From: Stenotrophomonas raiganjensis (SeqCode)
GTDB taxonomy: Bacteria > Pseudomonadota > Gammaproteobacteria > Xanthomonadales > Xanthomonadaceae
Direction of reading: 5' to 3'
DNA length: 45,333 bases
Assembly (NCBI RefSeq): GCF_030658505.1
Contig: NZ_JAUTXR010000094.1
Span: 1-45,333, forward strand
Below are positions 41,127-45,333 of the stretch, one piece after another; position 1 is the stretch's first letter; every line of letters starts with the position of its first letter. The notes under the pieces are model-generated. The model was not told where the DNA came from and ran no database searches. It saw only the letters and a program-made list of their open reading frames with translations. Position numbers and translations under genes: made by a program.

Positions 41127-43331
41127 GTGCTGTACGTGCCCGTTGTCCGTCTTCCGTCCTCATTGCCGCGTCGCCGCGTGCTGCCGCAGGTGCTCGCGCA
41201 GAGCCTGCTGATCGCACTGTTGGGCAGCAGCGCAATGGCTGCCGCGCAGTCCGCCTCTGAACCGGACAAGGATCGCCAGGCGCCGGCCTCGCAGACCCTG
41301 CAGACGGTGCAGGTCACCGCCAACCTGCTGGGCACCATCACCGAAGGCAGCGGCGCCTACACGCCGGGCACCATCGCCACCGCCACGCGCCTGGTGCTGA
41401 CGCCACGACAGACACCACAGACCATCAGCGTGATCACCCGCGCCGAGATGGATGACTTCGGCCTGCACGGCATCGATGACGTGATGCGGGTGACCCCGGG
41501 CATCAGCATCGTCACCTATGACAGCGAGCGCACCGAGTACTACGCACGCGGCTTTGCCGTGCAGAACTTCCAGTACGACGGCATCCCGATGTCGCGTGAC
41601 TCGGCCTATTCGGCGGGCAACACCCTCAGCGACACCGCCATCTACGACCGTATCGAAGTGCTCAAGGGCGCCACCGGTCTGTTGACCGGGATGGGAGATC
41701 CTGGTGCGACCATCAATCTGGTGCGCAAGAAGCCAGGCAAGGACTTCGCCGGCAGCGCGACGCTGGGCCTCGGCCGTTGGGATGACTACCGTGCCGAGAT
41801 CGATGTCGGCGGCCCGTTGACCGCCGATGGACGCGTGCGCGGTCGTGCAGTGGGCGCCTGGCAGGACAAGCATTCCAATCTCGATTACTACCAGCGCACC
41901 AGCAAGGTCGGCTATGCGGTGCTGGAAGCCGATCTGGGCGAGAACACGCTGCTGACCGTGGGCGGCGATGCGATGGACAGCGACCCGAAGGGCTCGACCT
42001 GGGGTGGCATTCCGCTGCTGGACAGTGCTGGCCACTTCAATGACAGGCCGCGCTCGTTCAACAACGGCACTCGCTGGAGTGGCTGGCGCCAGTATGTGCG
42101 CACCGGCTTTGCCACGCTGGAGCACACGTTCGCCAACGACTGGGTGGCCAAGCTGCAGCTCAACCACCAGGTCAACGGCTATGACGCGGCGCTGGCCGGT
42201 GCGGCCGGTGGCAATCCCGATCCGGTCTCCGGCGAAGGCGTGTCGTTGTGGCTGGGCAAGTACGTTGGCAAGACCGTCAGCAACGCGGCCGACTTCTACC
42301 TGAGCGGCCACTTCGGCCTGTTCGGCCGCGAGCACGAGCTGGTGGTGGGGGGCAGTGCGTCACGCAAGCGCTGGACCAATACCGGCTACGCGCCGCAGCC
42401 AGGCTACCCGACCGAGGTGCCCGACTACCGCGCATGGCAGGGCGACATCCCCGAGCCGCAATGGCAGCGGGGCTACGACAACAATGAAGTGACGCGCGAG
42501 AATGGCGTCTATGCGGTCGGTCGTTTCGACGTGGCCGATCCATTGAAGGTGATCGTGGGCAGCCGCCTGGCCAGCTACCGCTCGCCGGGCACGCACGAAA
42601 GCGGCGTGTTCGTGCCGTATGCCGGTGTGGTCTACGACCTTGGCGAGCACTATTCGGTGTACGCCAGCTACAGCACCATCTTCAAGCCGCACAGCGAGCG
42701 CGATGAGCAGGGCAAGGCGCTGGATCCGCTGGAAGGCCGCAGTTACGAGATGGGCCTGAAGGCCGAGTTCCTGGATGGGCGCCTCAATGCCAGTGCGGCG
42801 TTGTTCCAGCTCGACCAGGACAACTTCGCCCAGCCTACCGGCGGCAAGACGCCGGATGGGCAGGATGCGTATCGCGCGCTGATGGGCGTGCGTACCAAGG
42901 GCTACGAGCTTGAGATGTCGGGCCAGCTGGCGGAAGGCTGGCAGGTGCAGGGCGGGTTCTCGCACAAGATCGCCCGCCAGGCCGGCGCCAAGGTCACCAC
43001 GCTGGAACCGGAAAACCAGTTCAGCCTGCACACCAGCTATCGCCTGCATGGCGACTGGCAGGGCCTGACGCTGGGTGGTGGCGCGCGCTGGCAGGATTCC
43101 ACCTTCGGCGAGATCACCAACCCGGCCACCAGCGCGCAGGTGGTGCATCGCACCCAGCCGTACTGGCTGCTCGATGCGATGGCGCGCTATGAATTCAATG
43201 ATCGCCTGTCGGCCACGCTCAACGTCAACAATCTGCTCGACAAGCGCTACTACACGATCTTCAGCTGGTACAGCACCTACACCTGGGGCGAGCCGCGCAA
43301 TGTGCGGTTGAGCTTGAACTACAGGTTCTGA
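41127..43331 (+). CDS. TonB-dependent siderophore-type receptor
   Basis: The 734-residue receptor has a long basic N-terminus and signal sequence (PQVLAQSLLIALLGSSAMAAAQS), a TonB-box region QTVQVTANL, a plug with LTPRQTPQTISVITRAEMDDFG, YYARGFAVQNFQYDGIPMSR and IYDRIEVLKGATGLLTGMGDPGATINLVRKKP, and a barrel ending LSLNYRF with the usual terminal Phe. These motifs are shared with the receptor at 16635-18806 and with FhuE/FpvA-type siderophore receptors; the two are paralogues. There is no STN domain. The start is GTG 41127 with a strong ribosome site GGAGGT 7 bases before. No iron-type operator was seen upstream, so regulation is unclear. Confidence 0.9.
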   Translation: MLYVPVVRLPSSLPRRRVLPQVLAQSLLIALLGSSAMAAAQSASEPDKDRQAPASQTLQTVQVTANLLGTITEGSGAYTPGTIATATRLVLTPRQTPQTISVITRAEMDDFGLHGIDDVMRVTPGISIVTYDSERTEYYARGFAVQNFQYDGIPMSRDSAYSAGNTLSDTAIYDRIEVLKGATGLLTGMGDPGATINLVRKKPGKDFAGSATLGLGRWDDYRAEIDVGGPLTADGRVRGRAVGAWQDKHSNLDYYQRTSKVGYAVLEADLGENTLLTVGGDAMDSDPKGSTWGGIPLLDSAGHFNDRPRSFNNGTRWSGWRQYVRTGFATLEHTFANDWVAKLQLNHQVNGYDAALAGAAGGNPDPVSGEGVSLWLGKYVGKTVSNAADFYLSGHFGLFGREHELVVGGSASRKRWTNTGYAPQPGYPTEVPDYRAWQGDIPEPQWQRGYDNNEVTRENGVYAVGRFDVADPLKVIVGSRLASYRSPGTHESGVFVPYAGVVYDLGEHYSVYASYSTIFKPHSERDEQGKALDPLEGRSYEMGLKAEFLDGRLNASAALFQLDQDNFAQPTGGKTPDGQDAYRALMGVRTKGYELEMSGQLAEGWQVQGGFSHKIARQAGAKVTTLEPENQFSLHTSYRLHGDWQGLTLGGGARWQDSTFGEITNPATSAQVVHRTQPYWLLDAMARYEFNDRLSATLNVNNLLDKRYYTIFSWYSTYTWGEPRNVRLSLNYRF

Positions 43332-43344
43332 CGCGGGTCATGTT

Positions 43345-43406
43345 GTAGCGCCGAACCCACGCTCGGCTGGCGGTCACACCACAGCCGAGCATGGGCTTGG
43401 CTCTGC
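43345..43406. repeat. Degenerate GTAG-type REP pair
   Basis: The 24 bases at 43345-43368 (starting GTAGCGCCGAACCCACGC) and 43383-43406 are reverse complements at 19 of 24 positions, with a 14-base gap. The sequence is like the SMAG palindrome after phoD but eroded. Confidence 0.6.
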
Positions 43407-43411
43407 AGATG

Positions 43412-43441
43412 CGCCCGCGATGCCGGATGGCATCGCGGGCG
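43412..43441. terminator. Bidirectional hairpin terminator
   Basis: CGCCCGCGATGCC (43412-43424) and GGCATCGCGGGCG (43429-43441) form a perfect 13-bp stem with loop GGAT, followed by TTGTCGTT. It separates the receptor from the convergent pirin gene. Confidence 0.75.
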
Positions 43442-43447
43442 TTGTCG

Positions 43448-44149
43448 TTACAGCGGCAGGTCGAACACCAGCACTTCGGCGTCGTTGCCGTTCTCCAGGG
43501 TCAGCTGCGCTTCGTCGCTGACCTGCAGCGCATCACCGGCTTCCAGGGTGATGCCGTTCACCTGCAGCTGGCCACGCGCCACCTGCACATAGGCGCCACG
43601 GCCGTTGCCGAGTGCATGGTGCAGCTTCTGGCCGCCGTCGAGGATGGTGGCGAAGATGCGGGCATCCTGGTGGATGCGCAGCGAACCGTCGGCACCGTCC
43701 GGCGAAGCGATCAGGCGCAGCTGGCCACGCTTGGTCTCCGGCGCGAAGTGGGTTTCCTCGTAGGACGGCGCGATGTTCTCGGTGTCCGGGAAGATCCAGA
43801 TCTGCAGGAAGTGCACGGTCTCGTCGGCCGAGTGGTTGAACTCGCTGTGGGTGACGCCGCTGCCGGCGCTCATGCGCTGCACGTCGCCGTAGCGCAGCAC
43901 CGAGCCGGTGCCCATCGAGTCCTTGTGTTCCAGCGCACCGCCCAGCACGTAGGAGATGATCTCCATGTTGCTGTGGCCGTGGGTGCCGAAGCCCTGGCCG
44001 CCGATCACCTTGTCTTCGTTGATCACCCGCAGCGGGCCGAAGCTGACGTAGCGCGGGTCGTAGTAGTTGGCGAAGGAGAAGGTATGGCGCGAGGACAGCC
44101 AGCCATGCTCGGCCAGGCCACGGGTAGCGCTCTTGCGGATCTGCAGCAT
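43448..44149 (-). CDS. Pirin-family protein
   Basis: Pirins are cupin-fold proteins with a metal site; bacterial members include quercetinases and regulators of central metabolism. The 233-residue product has both cupin halves and all four metal ligands at the standard positions: His57 and His59 (GTHGHSNME), His101 and Glu103 (VTHSEFNHS). The core RTFSFANYYDP-like segment RHTFSFANYYDPRYVSFGPLRVINED is typical. AAGGAG lies 9 bases before ATG 44149. The divergent LysR gene with a shared 140-base region suggests that LysR controls it, as is common for such pairs. Confidence 0.93.
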   Translation of the reverse strand: MLQIRKSATRGLAEHGWLSSRHTFSFANYYDPRYVSFGPLRVINEDKVIGGQGFGTHGHSNMEIISYVLGGALEHKDSMGTGSVLRYGDVQRMSAGSGVTHSEFNHSADETVHFLQIWIFPDTENIAPSYEETHFAPETKRGQLRLIASPDGADGSLRIHQDARIFATILDGGQKLHHALGNGRGAYVQVARGQLQVNGITLEAGDALQVSDEAQLTLENGNDAEVLVFDLPL

Positions 44150-44276
44150 GATGGAATCTCCTTGTTCGATGGTTTCGATGGGGCGGGGTGGGCTGGCAGC
44201 CGCTGTGTTTCCCCGTTGGAGAGAAGTATCCGCTTGCGCCCTGGGTTTGAAAAACGGATAGTTTTGACAGCCATCA

Positions 44277-44289
44277 TCGAAAAATTCGA
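44277..44289. promoter_or_regulatory. Palindrome at the lysR start codon
   Basis: TCGAA-AAA-TTCGA is a perfect palindrome ending directly before the ATG of the LysR gene. A similar TTCGATGG is repeated near the pirin start (44165-44182). It could be an autoregulatory LysR site, but this is a guess from position. Confidence 0.35.
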
Positions 44290-45210
44290 ATGCTCAAGCT
44301 CAGCCTCGATGCCCTGCAGATCCTGGATGCCATCGACCGCCGTGGCTCCTTTGCCGGCGCCGGCAAGGCCCTGCACAAGGTGCCCTCGACCATCTCCTAC
44401 ACCGTGGCCAAGCTGGAGGAGGATCTGGGTGTACAGCTGTTCGACCGGGTCGGCCCGCGTGCCGAGCCGACCGAGGCCGGCCGCGCGCTGCTGGACGAGG
44501 GCCGGCACCTGCTGCGGGCGGCCCGCGAGCTGGAGCTGCGGGTACGCCGGGTGGCCTCCGGCTGGGAAACCGAACTGACCTTGGCAGTGGACTCGGTATT
44601 TCCGACCTGGCTGCTGGGCCCGGACATCGCCGCCTTCCGTGAGGCCGAGGCGCCGACCCGGCTGCGGCTGATCGGCGAGGCCCTGTCCGGTACCTGGGAG
44701 GCCTTGCTGGATCGGCGTGCCGACCTGCTGGTCGGTGCGCCGGGCGAGGGGCCCAGTGGTGGCGGCTACGTGGTCGAGCCGCTGGGCACAGTGGCGTTCG
44801 TATTCGCGGTGGCGCCCGATCATCCCCTGGCCGCGGTGGAAGGTGTGCTTGGGCGCGAACAGTTGGTCGAGCACTGCGCGATCGCCGTCTCCGATTCGGC
44901 ACGGCGGCTGCTGCCGCGCACCGTGGGCCTGTTGATGGGGCAGGAGATGCTGACGGTGCCGGACATGGCCAGCAAACTGAAGCTGCAGTGCGAAGGCGTG
45001 GGATTCGGTTTCCTGCCCGAACCGTGTGCGCGCGCTGCGGTGGCGCGCGGCCAGTTGGTGATCCGTGAGGTGGAGGAACACAAGCCGGAAGAGACCTTCT
45101 GGCTGGCCTGGCGCACCGGTGAGGACGGCGCCGCACTGCGCTGGTGGCGCGAGCGCCTGCGCAGGCCGGAGCTGTTGTCGCAGTGGTGGCAGGCAATGGC
45201 CAGGGGGTAG
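44290..45210 (+). CDS. LysR-family transcriptional regulator
   Basis: The 306-residue protein has the N-terminal LysR winged helix (LSLDALQILDAIDRRGSFAGAGKALHKVPSTISYTVAKLEEDLGVQLFDRVGPRAEPTEAGRALL as separate blocks) and a C-terminal periplasmic-binding-like effector domain. It is divergent from the pirin gene, the classic LysR arrangement, so it probably activates or represses pirin. No ribosome site fits before ATG 44290, which follows directly on a palindrome; the message may be leaderless. The TAG stop is followed by in-frame sequence that includes a Gln-rich repeat. Confidence 0.9.
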   Translation: MLKLSLDALQILDAIDRRGSFAGAGKALHKVPSTISYTVAKLEEDLGVQLFDRVGPRAEPTEAGRALLDEGRHLLRAARELELRVRRVASGWETELTLAVDSVFPTWLLGPDIAAFREAEAPTRLRLIGEALSGTWEALLDRRADLLVGAPGEGPSGGGYVVEPLGTVAFVFAVAPDHPLAAVEGVLGREQLVEHCAIAVSDSARRLLPRTVGLLMGQEMLTVPDMASKLKLQCEGVGFGFLPEPCARAAVARGQLVIREVEEHKPEETFWLAWRTGEDGAALRWWRERLRRPELLSQWWQAMARG

Positions 45211-45217
45211 GTGTACG

Positions 45218-45234
45218 GCAGGGCTGCGCCCTGC
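45218..45234. repeat. 7-bp hairpin GCAGGGC / GCCCTGC after the LysR gene
   Basis: A perfect hairpin with loop TGC lies eight bases after the LysR stop. Its arms are identical to those at 532-548. It may end the transcript. Confidence 0.5.
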
Positions 45235-45253
45235 ACCCGCTACGAGCTGGAGG

Positions 45254-45289
45254 ACCAGCACCAGCACCAGCAACAGCAACAGCAACAGC
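45254..45289 (+). repeat. Hexamer microsatellite (ACCAGC)3(AACAGC)3
   Basis: Three copies of ACCAGC are followed by three of AACAGC, 36 bases in all. In the plus frame that continues the LysR gene it would encode a Gln/His-rich run. No gene that uses it is visible up to the window edge at 45333. Confidence 0.8.
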
Positions 45290-45333
45290 AGAAGCTGGTT
45301 TGCTGAGGGATGGCGGGGTGGGTCCGGTTGCGG

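Noticed and set aside
44264..44291. TTGACA with TCGAAT at 16 bases as a lysR promoter
   Set aside because: Transcription would start after the LysR ATG, yet the N-terminal helix-turn-helix needs that start codon.
45211..45306. 31-codon Gln-rich frame as a separate gene
   Set aside because: GTG start directly after a stop, no ribosome site of its own, and a microsatellite makes up much of it.
1..45333. CRISPR array, prophage or plasmid origin
   Set aside because: No regularly spaced direct repeats, phage structural genes, integrase or replication genes were seen.

Overview
The window looks like chromosomal DNA of a high-GC gammaproteobacterium of the Xanthomonadaceae, most likely Stenotrophomonas (S. 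maltophilia group). The reasons are the gene order folP-miaA-hfq-hflX-pncC-ubiB-lexA-recA-recX-alaS-csrA, a 19-bp Xanthomonas-type LexA operator, an abundance of TonB-dependent receptors, and many short intergenic palindromes with a GTAG head like the Stenotrophomonas REP (SMAG) repeats. No database search was possible, so the genus is inferred.

Layout. 1-139: end of an IS3-type insertion sequence that continues past the left edge. 140-587: gene-free stretch full of inverted repeats. 588-12448: conserved housekeeping block (folate synthesis, tRNA modification, RNA chaperone, ribosome GTPase, NMN deamidase, ubiquinone kinase-like protein, SOS regulator and recombinase, AlaRS, CsrA, tRNA-Ser), closed by a strong intrinsic terminator. 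12533-19412: metal-uptake island. A ZnuD-like zinc receptor behind a Zur-type box stands back to back with a PchR-like AraC regulator behind a Fur-type box, and a siderophore receptor behind a second Fur-type box follows. 19464-22136: aceE. 22381-33583: a putative phosphate-scavenging island with an ECF sigma / FecR anti-sigma / FecA-type receptor triad, a Tat-exported PhoD phosphatase, and a convergent operon of a second TonB receptor and a Tat-exported phospholipase C behind a good Pho box. 33733-38884: OmpA-type lipoprotein, a TsdA-like di-heme plus tri-heme cytochrome operon behind a perfect FNR-type box, and a lipoprotein hydrolase behind the best Pho box in the window. 38963-45210: MFS transporter, alpha/beta hydrolase, third siderophore-type receptor, pirin and a divergent LysR regulator. 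A triplet-type microsatellite lies at the right edge.

How the genes may work together. The accessory half reads as nutrient scavenging at the cell envelope. Zinc and iron uptake are controlled locally by Zur, Fur and an AraC activator. Phosphate-ester use appears to be controlled at two levels, PhoB sites plus receptor-to-sigma cell-surface signalling, which resembles in logic the PhoB-linked Vre (PUMA3) system of Pseudomonas aeruginosa. The phosphatase and phospholipase would release phosphate from organic esters outside the cytoplasm, while the two receptors would import or sense a product. This model is inference from gene content and from operator-like sequences found by eye.
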